This document shows, piece by piece, positions 25,567 to 33,792 of a DNA stretch of 64,000 nt. Within the stretch, counting starts at the first letter, position 1. Every line of letters starts with the position of its first letter. The notes under the pieces are model-generated. The model made no database searches. It had not been told where the DNA came from and saw nothing but the letters and a program-made list of their open reading frames with translations. The position numbers were made by a program, and so were the translations under genes. This stretch comes from JAAYDY01 sp964500225 (GTDB lineage Bacteria; Planctomycetota; Phycisphaerae; FEN-1346; JAACEH01), in NCBI GenBank assembly GCA_964500225.1, contig CAZCOA010000003.1, positions 62,001-126,000 of the forward strand, read 5' to 3'.

Positions 25567-26499
25567 ATGAACACCATGCCACACTTGCCGCCGACGGGGC
25601 GGCAGGGCGAGACCCTTATCCCATCGCCGCCGTTGCTCATATCGCACCTGGCGCGTTCGTCGCAGCCCGATGCGGCTCATGTGGCACGGACCATCGCAGG
25701 CGACATGACGCTTTCGATCCGCCTGCTGCGTTTTGCTGCCGGACGATTTCCCGCGTGTTTTCCCTCGAACGTCGAGGAGGCCGCCCAACAGCTCGGCGCG
25801 GCCGCCGCGCAACTGATGGTTCAGGCGTTCTGTATGATTGACGCAGTGCATGGCAACAGTGGCATGCCGCCCGACTCGGCACGGCGTCTGTGGGCCAGAA
25901 GCCTTCTGACGGGCATGATCGCGCAGCGGCTGGTCCCTGGCCACGACACGCCTCAGGCCACCGAGCATTTTGTCGCCGGCCTGCTCAGCGATGTGGGCTG
26001 CATCATTTTGGAGCAAGCCTTCCCGTCGCACTACGCGGCCGCCATCCAGGAGGCCCACGGCGGACGTGCTCTGGACGAGGCCGAGCGACGACTCCTGCCT
26101 GTCGGCCACTGCGATGTCAGTCGCCTGGTCTTCCTCGTGTGGCAGATGCCCGCCCACTTGGTCGAAGCCGTGGCGGCACACCATGCCGCCGACTGCCTCG
26201 CCCGTGACCATGCAGCATATCGCACGGCCGCCGCCGTGGAAGTGGCCGCCGAACTGGCCGCCGCGGCGATCGCCGCCCCGGACTGGTCACCCGATGACCT
26301 CCGTCCCGCCGTGGCCTCCCTTGAGCGACACGCCGGGCATTGCGGCTGGGCGCTGGATCGGCTGGCCCAGCCATGGGCCACGGAGTTCGCGCGATTGGCC
26401 GCCTTGTTGAATCTGCCGGCGGCGCCAGAGGATGTCTTTCCCGCCGAGCGGCAACTGGTCGCCTGGGTCCGCGACGGAATGCTTGGGCCCATTCAGTGA
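25567..26499 (+). CDS. HDOD domain protein
   Basis: This 310-residue protein consists mainly of an HDOD domain, a catalytically inactive relative of HD phosphohydrolases used in bacterial signalling. The region around residues 130-210 carries the family outline LWARSLLTGMIAQRLVPG and FVAGLLSDVGCIILEQAFP, with SDVG where active HD enzymes have HDIG, and a later MPAHLVEAVAAHHAA. The ATG at 25567 follows a clear GGGGGG just upstream. It is followed by a second HDOD gene and a PilZ gene on the same strand, suggesting a signalling cluster linked to cyclic di-GMP or motility. Confidence 0.85.
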   Translation: MNTMPHLPPTGRQGETLIPSPPLLISHLARSSQPDAAHVARTIAGDMTLSIRLLRFAAGRFPACFPSNVEEAAQQLGAAAAQLMVQAFCMIDAVHGNSGMPPDSARRLWARSLLTGMIAQRLVPGHDTPQATEHFVAGLLSDVGCIILEQAFPSHYAAAIQEAHGGRALDEAERRLLPVGHCDVSRLVFLVWQMPAHLVEAVAAHHAADCLARDHAAYRTAAAVEVAAELAAAAIAAPDWSPDDLRPAVASLERHAGHCGWALDRLAQPWATEFARLAALLNLPAAPEDVFPAERQLVAWVRDGMLGPIQ

Positions 26500-26705
26500 C
26501 AGGCCTTGCGCGCACGTCCGGGGGCGTCCGCCATCGAGACGCTGAAACGCCGCGGGTGGCGGAACTCGTGCCGAGTTTGCTTCAAGAAGGCCGATGCGAA
26601 CTCACGATAACACTGTTGTGCCGCACAACAAGGCCGCGCCCGTACTGTCGTCGCACCCGGGCTTGGGCCGTCGGCAATGTTGTACCGGGGGGCGGGGTCG
26701 CCGTT

Positions 26706-27671
26706 GTGAAGCCAGATACGTTCAACCTTCAGAAACTCCTGGATGATCGTCTCGAATTGCCGACCGTGCCCGCAGTGGCCATGTCGGTGCTGCGCATGGC
26801 GCAGAATCCGCGCGTGTCGATCGAACAAATGGCCCGCGTCATCGAGAAGGATCCGGCCCTGGCGGCCAAGGTGCTGCGGTTCGTCAACAGCAGCTACTAC
26901 GGGCTCGACAAACCGATCACCAGCCTTCCGCAGGCGATCGTGCGGCTGGGCATCCGGGCGACCACCGTCCTGGCACTCAGTTTCTCGCTGGTCGAGGCCG
27001 GCAAACGCGCGGCCGACAAACAGTTCGATTTCCCGTGGTTCTGGCTCCGATCGCTGGCGGCCGCCATAACCGCACGCCGAATCGCCCACTATTCGGTCCG
27101 CGATCAGGCCGACCAGGCGTTCGTGGGGGCGCTGCTGGCCGACATCGGGTGTCCGTTCCTGCACCGGGCCCAGCCCGAGCGGTACGCAGTCGTCATGAAA
27201 CGCTATCGCATGACGTCCGATGATCTGTCGGTGATCGAATCGCGGGCCCTTGGAGTCACCCACGCGGACGTGTCGGCGCTGCTGCTGAGCCGCTGGCGCC
27301 TCTCGGAGACGCTCGTGGCCGCCGTGGGCGCCCACTGCGACATCTCCAGCCTCGACCCGGACAGGCCGGAGTTCTCGATCGCCGTGGTCATCATGACCGC
27401 CAGCCTCATCGCCGACATGCTGATCCGCGGCCCGATCGAGCAACGCGTGGCGACCCTGGCGGACCTGTTCCGCCGGTATTTCACGCTTCAGCCGGGCCAC
27501 GTCGATGTCATTCTTACAAGCCTGCGGCCGGAGTTGCAGGATATCGCTGCGATGCTGGAGCTTCGGTTGCCGCCGCTGGACGATCTGGAGAATCAGGCCA
27601 AGACCGAAATGCTTCGCGTGGCGATGAGGGCGGCCATGCCTGCGGCCGGCGCAGCCGTGGCCGACGGGTGA
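26706..27671 (+). CDS. HDOD domain protein
   Basis: This 321-residue protein is a clear HDOD member. It starts with LPTVPAVAMSVLRMAQNP, contains the strong signature VIEKDPALAAKVLRFVNSSYYG near residue 45 and SLPQAIVRLGIRATTVLALS, and then VGALLADIGCPFLHRAQP in place of the catalytic HD motif. The start is a GTG at 26706 with G-rich sequence upstream; the frame continues further upstream but without similarity. It lies 44 bases before the PilZ gene, so the two are probably one transcript. HDOD proteins act as signalling scaffolds; the partner here may be the PilZ protein. Confidence 0.9.
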   Translation: MKPDTFNLQKLLDDRLELPTVPAVAMSVLRMAQNPRVSIEQMARVIEKDPALAAKVLRFVNSSYYGLDKPITSLPQAIVRLGIRATTVLALSFSLVEAGKRAADKQFDFPWFWLRSLAAAITARRIAHYSVRDQADQAFVGALLADIGCPFLHRAQPERYAVVMKRYRMTSDDLSVIESRALGVTHADVSALLLSRWRLSETLVAAVGAHCDISSLDPDRPEFSIAVVIMTASLIADMLIRGPIEQRVATLADLFRRYFTLQPGHVDVILTSLRPELQDIAAMLELRLPPLDDLENQAKTEMLRVAMRAAMPAAGAAVADG

Positions 27672-27715
27672 CGCCGCCGCAACGTCCGAAAAATCCTTCG
27701 GGAGCTTTATAAGCC

Positions 27716-28057
27716 ATGATCAAGACCGATAAGCGCAAGCACCAGCGAATCAAATGCCGCGTGATCGTCGAGCACGTCGGACCGACAATGGACTTGTCGG
27801 CCGGGGGCGTCCGCGTGCTGACGGCCAATCCGATCGCCGAGGGGACGGAAGTCCGCCTGGCGTTCCAACTGCCCGAGAGCGAAGAAATGGTCCAATGCCA
27901 TGGCCGCGTGGCCTACGTGGACCAGAGTCCGATCGACGCGGACCTTCGGGAAGTGGGAATCCAGTTTCTTCGGATGATGGCCCGGCATCGGCAAGCCATA
28001 GCCGAATACGTCGCCGGCCGCGTGGACGACCCTGCGCGCGCAGACCAGTCGTTTTGA
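27716..28057 (+). CDS. PilZ domain protein (c-di-GMP receptor)
   Basis: This 113-residue protein is a single PilZ domain. Both ligand motifs of c-di-GMP receptors are present: RKHQR (RxxxR) near residue 7 and DLSAGGVRV (D/NxSxxG) near residue 26. The strands continue through EVRLAFQLPESEEMVQCHGRVAYV. It should bind cyclic di-GMP and change the activity of a partner protein. It follows an HDOD gene by 44 bases. The ATG at 27716 has a GGGAG about 10 bases upstream. Confidence 0.92.
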   Translation: MIKTDKRKHQRIKCRVIVEHVGPTMDLSAGGVRVLTANPIAEGTEVRLAFQLPESEEMVQCHGRVAYVDQSPIDADLREVGIQFLRMMARHRQAIAEYVAGRVDDPARADQSF

Positions 28058-28452
28058 AGCCTGAAACGCTCAAGCCGGGTGCTGTTTCGTGGTCTTGCGT
28101 GCGGTTTGCCACGTGTTTGCTCGTGATGATAACTGATTGCCGAAAATCGGGTTACGGATTGATCACGATTCTTTTGGGCAACAGGTGTTGAGGAAAAGCA
28201 ACGCCCCCCGGATTTCCTGATGACCCAGAATACCCAGATTAACATAACTCAAAAGCGACTTAACTTGTTTATTTGCAACGCCTTGAGTAAACTCCCATAG
28301 GTTCCGTTGTGGAGATTTGACTTTCGCGGTATGCAATTTGCCTTATCGTTACATAGGTGAGCCGGCACACCAGGTCGCAGCGAGGGGTAACGAGAAAGGC
28401 CGGGCGCGGGGACAGTCCGTGGTCCTGACGACCACGCACCGAGGGGTAGTTC
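28058..28452. other. Intergenic stretch of lower GC content, no gene seen
   Basis: These 395 bases between the PilZ gene and the small membrane protein gene are visibly richer in A and T than the surroundings. TTGACT at 28317-28322 could be a -35 box, but only a poor -10 (CCTTAT) follows 18 bases on. A small hairpin GTGGTC/GACCAC sits 20-40 bases before the next start. I looked for c-di-GMP riboswitch motifs because of the PilZ neighbour and did not find them. Confidence 0.4.
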
Positions 28453-28794
28453 ATGCAACGCTGGATGTCCCTGGCTGTTGTTGGATTGTGCATACTGTCG
28501 GTAACGGCTGCAGCGGCCGAACCGGTTTGCCCGCGCGACGGCGATCGCGCCCCAACCGACGGCCGCTCCTTCGCCGGCCCGATGCGGGACGGTCCCCTGC
28601 TTCCGCTGCCGCTGTGGCTCGTAGTGGGCTTGGGCTATATCAGCATTACCCTCAAGGACCAACTCCGCCGTCGCGGTCACAGTGCCGCCCCCCGCGGACG
28701 CACCTTCGACGACCTCATTACCCTGTCCGGCGCCGACCCGCAATCCCCGTCCGCCGATCCTGAACGACAGTTGCCCTCGCGCAAGGCCGAATAA
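28453..28794 (+). CDS. Small membrane protein with signal peptide, unknown
   Basis: This 113-residue protein has an N-terminal signal peptide (SLAVVGLCILSVTAAAAEP) and a single hydrophobic segment near residue 52 (LPLPLWLVVGLGYISITL), followed by a hydrophilic, low-complexity tail. GAGGGG lies 6 bases before the ATG, which supports translation. No family is recognised. It stands alone between the HDOD-PilZ group and the convergent prmC gene. Confidence 0.55.
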   Translation: MQRWMSLAVVGLCILSVTAAAAEPVCPRDGDRAPTDGRSFAGPMRDGPLLPLPLWLVVGLGYISITLKDQLRRRGHSAAPRGRTFDDLITLSGADPQSPSADPERQLPSRKAE

Positions 28795-28867
28795 CACACC
28801 GCCCCTGCGGACAATGAATGAACATGGCCCCGTGGCTTGCACTATGACCCCACCTGCCTGCTGCGCG

Positions 28868-29860
28868 TCAGGGACTTCGTCGCAGATGGGCGATACGCGG
28901 ATGGCCCGACAGGTCTTTGCGGATTTCCAGGAGTTCCATTCCCGCTGCGACGCCGGTCGAGAGCCGCTCGCGCAGGCGGTCGGCCTGGTCGTGTCCAATT
29001 TCCATGAGCAGGTGCCCGCCGTCGGCCAGGTGCGCCGCGGCACCGGCCAGGATGCGGTCAATCACCTTCATGCCGTCGGGGCCGGCCGCCAGGGCCATGT
29101 GCGGCTCGTGGTCGCGGACTTCCGGCATCAGCCCGGCCATGTCGGCATCGCGGACATAGGGGGGATTGGCCGTGATCAGGTCGAAGATGCGATCCTGCGG
29201 CGGCAGCAGCGCCAACGGCGCGAACAGGTCGCCCTCCAGCCATGTCACGCGGTCGGCCGCCAGGCATCGGGCGGCATTCTCGCGGGCCACCGCCAGGGCG
29301 TCGCGCGACAGGTCGGTGGCCGTGACGCGGGCCGACGGACACTCCGACGCGATGGCCAGGGCCACGCAACCGCTGCCGGTACACAGGTCCAGGACGCGCG
29401 GCTCCGCGGGTGCGGGCGGCGCGCCGCCATCGACGCGTTCCCCCGCCTGGGCGTCGCGCCGGTCCACAAACCGGCCGTCGCGGTACGCCCAGGCCGGTTG
29501 GCGTCGCGGACGCAGGACCGCCAGCGCCTCGTCCACGAGAAGTTCCGTCTCGGGCCGCGGGATGAGCACGGCCGGCGTCACCTTCAGTACCAGGTGCCGA
29601 AAATGGGCCTCGCCCAGCAAGTACTGGGTAGGCACCCGCGCGGCACGGCGACGGACCAGGTCGCGAAACGCGGACAGCTCGGGCTCGGCAACCGTGCGGG
29701 CGTGCTGCACATACAGTTGAATGCGTTCGACCTTCAATACGTGGGCCAGCAGCAGCTCGGCCTCCAGTCGCGGGTCGTCGATACCCTTGGACTCGAAGAA
29801 CCGCCGTGTCCATTCGAGCAGCCGCAGTATCGTCCAGGCTGGGTCGTTGCCGGCGGTCAC
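28868..29860 (-). CDS. prmC: Peptide chain release factor N5-glutamine methyltransferase
   Basis: This 330-residue enzyme methylates the GGQ glutamine of release factors using S-adenosylmethionine. The N-terminal helical domain starts AWTILRLLEWTRRFFESKGI and includes PTQYLLGEAHF; the Rossmann methyltransferase domain has IPRPETELLVDEAL, the SAM motif VLDLCTGSGCVALAIA and the substrate motif NPPYV near residue 230. A proline- and arginine-rich insert of about 35 residues precedes the SAM motif (around QPAWAYRDGRF), longer than usual. The GTG start overlaps the GH20 stop as GTGA and has AAAGGA 7 bases upstream. Its substrate gene prfA lies two genes upstream in the same unit. Confidence 0.94.
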   Translation of the reverse strand: MTAGNDPAWTILRLLEWTRRFFESKGIDDPRLEAELLLAHVLKVERIQLYVQHARTVAEPELSAFRDLVRRRAARVPTQYLLGEAHFRHLVLKVTPAVLIPRPETELLVDEALAVLRPRRQPAWAYRDGRFVDRRDAQAGERVDGGAPPAPAEPRVLDLCTGSGCVALAIASECPSARVTATDLSRDALAVARENAARCLAADRVTWLEGDLFAPLALLPPQDRIFDLITANPPYVRDADMAGLMPEVRDHEPHMALAAGPDGMKVIDRILAGAAAHLADGGHLLMEIGHDQADRLRERLSTGVAAGMELLEIRKDLSGHPRIAHLRRSP

Positions 29861-31467
29861 ACGGATGTCCTTTCGTCGAGTGTCACGAGGGTCGGGGGGA
29901 GGCCGAGGCGTCCGCGGCCGGTGCGGGCGATTTGCCGCGCGCGGAGGGCCAACCGTTCGAGCGTGCCGGCCGTGCGATCGAGCAAACCCGGCAGGGCCGT
30001 CTTCTGGATGACGTAGCCGTCGCGGCCGAAACGGCGCGGATCGTCGCCGTGGCGAGTGCGTTTCCAGTCGCGTTCGGCCCTGACGGCGCTGCGTCGGGCA
30101 GCCCGGGCGGCGTCGCGAAGCACGGCGGCCATGTCGCGGGCAATCTGCCGGGCCTGGACCGAGTCGCCGCGCGCCGCGGCCTCCACGCGCAGACGATCGA
30201 GCAGAACGACGTCCTGCCACGTCTGAAACCGTCCGAGTTGCTCATCCAACAGGTCGGCCGCCAGGAGCCACATGCCGAACTCGCTTGCGTTGAGTGTGAC
30301 GTGCGGCCGGGCGGCCTCGAGCCGGCGGCGTGCGGCGGCAATGGCCTTGCGCCGTGCGGCCGCGTCGGCCACGTCCTGCGGCGTGATGGCGTACTGGTGC
30401 CGGCGCGAATTCTCCACGAGGGCCTTGCGCAGCCGCAGCAGCCCGGGCGCTGCCGCGTGCAGTCGGCGGATCGCCAGCGCCGCCGAGGCGTGCCGCGTCA
30501 GGCCGTAGCGGTTGCGGACGAAGCGCGCGGCCACAGCGGCTTCGTCGGCCTTGGGGTTGGCGAACAGGGCCGCCCCCAGCGCCAGGCCCCAGTGCGTCGA
30601 GCCGCCCAGTTGCCGCTCGGGGCACCACACGGTGTTGATCATGCCGATCACGCCGCGGGCGCGGTGGGCGTGGCCGATGCGGGCGAACTCGCGGAGGTTC
30701 GCCAGGTTCGATTCGTCGGGCATCGTCGTCGTGAACACGCGGGCGGTGGCCGGACAGCCCAGCACCTGGAACCCCAGGTCGGTCAGGGTGCGGTTGTCGG
30801 CCTCGATGGGATGATGGATGAAGTAGTCCCAGTGGGCGACGATGCAGTCGCGCGGCACGCGGCGGGCGATCCGGGCGTCCTTGACCAGATGGTCGCCCCA
30901 GAGGATCATCCGTTTGCCCAGGCCGGTGACGATGCGGTGAACGGCCAGGACGTGGTCGGCGAAGAGCCGCCACTGGGGCAGCCCCCGGCGGCGGCAGCGC
31001 GGACAGTCGCCGAACTGGACTTCGTCCAGTCCCACGTGCAGGTACGGGGCCGGAAAGAGCTCGGCCGTCTCGGTCAGCACGTCGGCCAGCACCTCGAGCG
31101 ACTCGGGGTGCGACGGGCACAGGGCGTTGAACTGCGTGGCCGAGCCTTCGAACAGGTGACGGTACTTGTTCAGGTGAGTGATGTAGAGCGTGTGGCCCAG
31201 GGCCTCCACCTCGGGCACCACCTGGAGGCCGTGCCGCGCGGCCAAGTCGATCAGCCGCTTCATCTGGTCGCGCGTCAGGGCGTAGCGCGAGGCCAGCTCC
31301 GGCCGCCGCTGCAATTGCAACGAACAGCCCTGGTCGTCGGTGAAATGCCAGAACAGGGTGTTATAGCCCCAGGCGGCCAACTGGGGGATGAGCCGGCGAT
31401 AGTAGTCGTACCGCTCGACGATCCTTACGCAATCGATCATCGCGCCGTTGATCCATGGGGCGGACAT
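29857..31467 (-). CDS. Glycoside hydrolase family 20 (beta-N-acetylhexosaminidase-like)
   Basis: This 536-residue protein matches the catalytic barrel of GH20 hexosaminidases, which remove terminal beta-linked GlcNAc or GalNAc by substrate-assisted catalysis. Key elements are LAAWGYNTLFWHFTDDQGC, VVPEVEALGHTLYI, the Asp-Glu pair in HVGLDEVQFG near residue 145 and MILWGDHLV. No signal peptide and no N-terminal GH20b domain are present, so it is probably cytoplasmic and acts on imported or recycled sugars. The C-terminal third is helical and arginine-rich and has no recognised fold. The start has AAGGAGG at ideal spacing and overlaps the prfA stop by 31 bases, while its own stop overlaps prmC. 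Confidence 0.87.
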   Translation of the reverse strand: MSAPWINGAMIDCVRIVERYDYYRRLIPQLAAWGYNTLFWHFTDDQGCSLQLQRRPELASRYALTRDQMKRLIDLAARHGLQVVPEVEALGHTLYITHLNKYRHLFEGSATQFNALCPSHPESLEVLADVLTETAELFPAPYLHVGLDEVQFGDCPRCRRRGLPQWRLFADHVLAVHRIVTGLGKRMILWGDHLVKDARIARRVPRDCIVAHWDYFIHHPIEADNRTLTDLGFQVLGCPATARVFTTTMPDESNLANLREFARIGHAHRARGVIGMINTVWCPERQLGGSTHWGLALGAALFANPKADEAAVAARFVRNRYGLTRHASAALAIRRLHAAAPGLLRLRKALVENSRRHQYAITPQDVADAAARRKAIAAARRRLEAARPHVTLNASEFGMWLLAADLLDEQLGRFQTWQDVVLLDRLRVEAAARGDSVQARQIARDMAAVLRDAARAARRSAVRAERDWKRTRHGDDPRRFGRDGYVIQKTALPGLLDRTAGTLERLALRARQIARTGRGRLGLPPTLVTLDERTSV

Positions 31468-32573
31468 GAGCCGGCCTCCTTACCCAGGCGGGCCAGTCGA
31501 TCCTCGTGGTCGGCCAGACGGAGGGCCTGGATCAGTTCGTCGAGGTGTCCGGCCATGACCGCATCGAGGTTGTAGGCGGTGTAGCCGATGCGATGGTCGG
31601 TGACGCGGTTCTGGGGGAAGTTGTAGGTGCGGATGCGGGCGTTGCGGTCGCCGGAACCGATCTTGAGTCGGCGATCGGCATCGCGTGCGGCGCGGCGTTC
31701 GGACTCGTACAGGTCGAACAGCCGCGACTTCAGCAGGCGCCAGGCCTTGTCGCGGTTCTGGTGCTGGCTTTTGGACTCCTGCATCATGACGACGATGCCG
31801 GTCGGCAGGTGGGTCATGCGTACGGCGCTGGAGACCTTGTTGACGTTCTGGCCGCCGGGGCCGCCGGCCCGCATGACGTCGATGCGGACGTCCTCTTCTT
31901 TGATTTGGATGTCCAGTTCCTCGGGCTCGGGCATGACGGCGACGGTGGCGGCCGAGGTGTGGATGCGGCCCTGGGCCTCGGTGGCCGGGACGCGCTGCAC
32001 GCGGTGCCCGCCGGACTCGTAGGCCAGATCGCGGAACGCCCCGTCGCCCTCGACGTTGACAATGACCTCGCGGAATCCGCCCAGGGGCGTCGGACTGGCC
32101 GACATCACCTCGAACTTCCAGCCCCGGTCTTCGGCGTAATGCCGGTACATCTCCAGCAGGTCGCCGGCGAACAGGGCGGCCTCGTCGCCGCCGGTGCCGG
32201 CACGGATCTCCAGGATCAGGCTCCCGGCGTCCATGCGGTCCTCGGCCTCCAGGAGCATCGTCCGCAGCGACTCCAGCAGCGACTGTTCCTGGCTCTGCAA
32301 CTGGCTGGCTTCCTCGTTGGCCAGTTGCCGCATCTCGGGGTCGTCGGTCTCGGCCGCCATCTGCTCGGCCTCCTGGCGGCGTCGGGCGACGTCGCGGTAC
32401 CGGCGATACGGCTCCACCTGCCGCAGCAGGCGTCCGCGCTCGCGCATCAGTGGCTGGAGCCGCGACCCGTCGGCGGCGATCTCCGGCGACGCCAGCAGCG
32501 CGTCGATCTCGTCGAGCCGTCGGCTCATGGCGTCCAGCGAGTCAAGGTATCCGATGTGCGGTTTGTCGGCCAT
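31437..32573 (-). CDS. prfA: Peptide chain release factor 1
   Basis: This 378-residue protein reads UAA and UAG stop codons and triggers peptide release. The PAT codon-recognition tripeptide is in RVPATEAQGRIHTSAATVAV, marking RF1 rather than RF2, and the catalytic GGQ is in RAGGPGGQNVNK near residue 240. The N-terminal helical domain and the dimer-like RIGYTAYNLD region are normal, as is the length, though a short extra tail follows. It lies downstream of rpmE and upstream of a GH20 gene that overlaps its 3' end, with prmC further on. Confidence 0.97.
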   Translation of the reverse strand: MADKPHIGYLDSLDAMSRRLDEIDALLASPEIAADGSRLQPLMRERGRLLRQVEPYRRYRDVARRRQEAEQMAAETDDPEMRQLANEEASQLQSQEQSLLESLRTMLLEAEDRMDAGSLILEIRAGTGGDEAALFAGDLLEMYRHYAEDRGWKFEVMSASPTPLGGFREVIVNVEGDGAFRDLAYESGGHRVQRVPATEAQGRIHTSAATVAVMPEPEELDIQIKEEDVRIDVMRAGGPGGQNVNKVSSAVRMTHLPTGIVVMMQESKSQHQNRDKAWRLLKSRLFDLYESERRAARDADRRLKIGSGDRNARIRTYNFPQNRVTDHRIGYTAYNLDAVMAGHLDELIQALRLADHEDRLARLGKEAGSCPPHGSTAR

Positions 32574-32657
32574 CTGGAGAGCCTGCCACGTGCAAGGTGC
32601 CGCGTTCGGGGGTTCGCATGCCGCCGGCGGCCAGAGACGGCCCGCCGGTAAATGTGG

Positions 32658-32702
32658 AGAGGGCGGACACGCTCCCCTTGGCCGGAGCGGCGTCCGCCCT
32701 CT
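32658..32702 (-). terminator. Hairpin between rpmE and prfA, weak terminator or processing site
   Basis: AGAGGGCGGAC pairs with GTCCGCCCTCT (32658-32668 with 32692-32702), with an inner GCTCC/GGAGC pair. The following U tract on the minus strand is poor, so it may only attenuate or protect RNA ends. Confidence 0.4.
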
Positions 32703-32714
32703 TCGTCAGCCCAG

Positions 32715-32945
32715 CTACTTGCTGCCGGTGTTGGCGGCCTTGCGCTGGCCCCAGTTGTATTTCTTCTGGAACTTCTCGACCCGGCCGGCCGTGTCCACCA
32801 GTTTCTGCGTCCCGGTGAAGAACGGATGACAGTTCGAGCAGATTTCGACCTTGATCTGCGGCCGCGTGCTGCGGGTCTTGAACGTGTTCCCGCAACCGCA
32901 CGTCACCGTACACTCGACGTACTTCGGATGGATTTTTTCTTTCAC
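32715..32945 (-). CDS. rpmE: 50S ribosomal protein L31
   Basis: This 76-residue protein is the zinc-binding form of L31. The cysteines lie in ECTVTCGCGNTF and ICSNCHPFFTGTQ, the latter being the usual L31 signature, followed by GRVEKFQKKYNW. The N-terminal MKEKIHPKY is typical. It sits upstream of prfA, an arrangement found in many bacteria. Confidence 0.97.
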   Translation of the reverse strand: MKEKIHPKYVECTVTCGCGNTFKTRSTRPQIKVEICSNCHPFFTGTQKLVDTAGRVEKFQKKYNWGQRKAANTGSK

Positions 32946-33083
32946 GACAGTCGTCCTCGATCAACGGCCCCCGAGGGAGCCTCCGTCCAGTGCCCAAGCC
33001 CAATCTGAACAAGCTAGTGTATCGCGCCGGGCCGGGAAATGCAAGCACTTTCGCTGCCGCCCGGATCGCCGATCTCAGGGGCG

Positions 33084-33677
33084 TCAACGGGCCAGATGGA
33101 GTTTGTAAACCGTCACGAGGGTGTTCTCGTCCTCGGCGTCGCTTGCCAATTCGAGGCTGCATCGCAGTACCTTCAGGGGCGTGCCGGACGGGTCTGTGAA
33201 GGTGCACGGCTGCTGATCGCCGTAGAAGAACTGGAACGATCCGTCGATGCACGGCCGGAAGGTGATGCGAGGTTCGCCGCCGGGGGCCCACCGGTCGTCG
33301 AGCCACAGGGTGCCGGGCAGGTCGGCCGTCTTATCGCCGCACCGAAAGATCGCCTTGCGATTGGTTTCGAATCGGACGGGATACTTGGCCTCGTCGGTCC
33401 TGCGCGTGGCGAACCGACCGTCATCGGCGGCCGGACCCGCGGCAACGGCGTCCGGCGCCGTCGCCGTGTTCCGCAGCGACGGATCGGGGATGGGCTGCGG
33501 TTGCGCGGCGGCCGGTGACGGCTGGACCGGAGTCGTGCCGGTGGCGGACGGCGGCGGGGCGACTGTACCGGTCGGCGGCTTTCTGCTGCGAGTTTGCGTG
33601 CACCCTGCCCAAGCCGTCATTGTCCACACGATGCCTGCGATCGCGGCGAACGCCTGAATTCGTTGTCGGATACTCAT
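33084..33677 (-). CDS. Lipoprotein with proline-rich linker, unknown function
   Basis: This 197-residue protein has a lipoprotein signal peptide (AAIAGIVWTMTAWAGC, lipobox AWAGC), then a low-complexity Pro/Thr/Ala linker to about residue 80, then a small beta-rich domain of about 110 residues (KYPVRFETNRKAIFRCG, TLWLDDRWAPGGEPRITF). The start at 33677 is chosen over a GTG three codons earlier because of AGGTGGGG upstream. No family is recognised; a cell-envelope location is likely. Confidence 0.65.
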   Translation of the reverse strand: MSIRQRIQAFAAIAGIVWTMTAWAGCTQTRSRKPPTGTVAPPPSATGTTPVQPSPAAAQPQPIPDPSLRNTATAPDAVAAGPAADDGRFATRRTDEAKYPVRFETNRKAIFRCGDKTADLPGTLWLDDRWAPGGEPRITFRPCIDGSFQFFYGDQQPCTFTDPSGTPLKVLRCSLELASDAEDENTLVTVYKLHLAR

Positions 33678-33792
33678 GGACCCCACCTGCGGTTGCTCCT
33701 ACTACGGATGCCTCGCTCGATGTCTAGGCTGCCGGCGGCCAAAGGGTACCGTCGGCGCGGTTGGAATTCCAGCGGAATCGCCGCCGCGCGGG

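Noticed and set aside
28058..28452. Possible c-di-GMP riboswitch beside the PilZ gene
   Set aside because: The conserved GEMM core and tetraloop receptor sequences were not found in this stretch.
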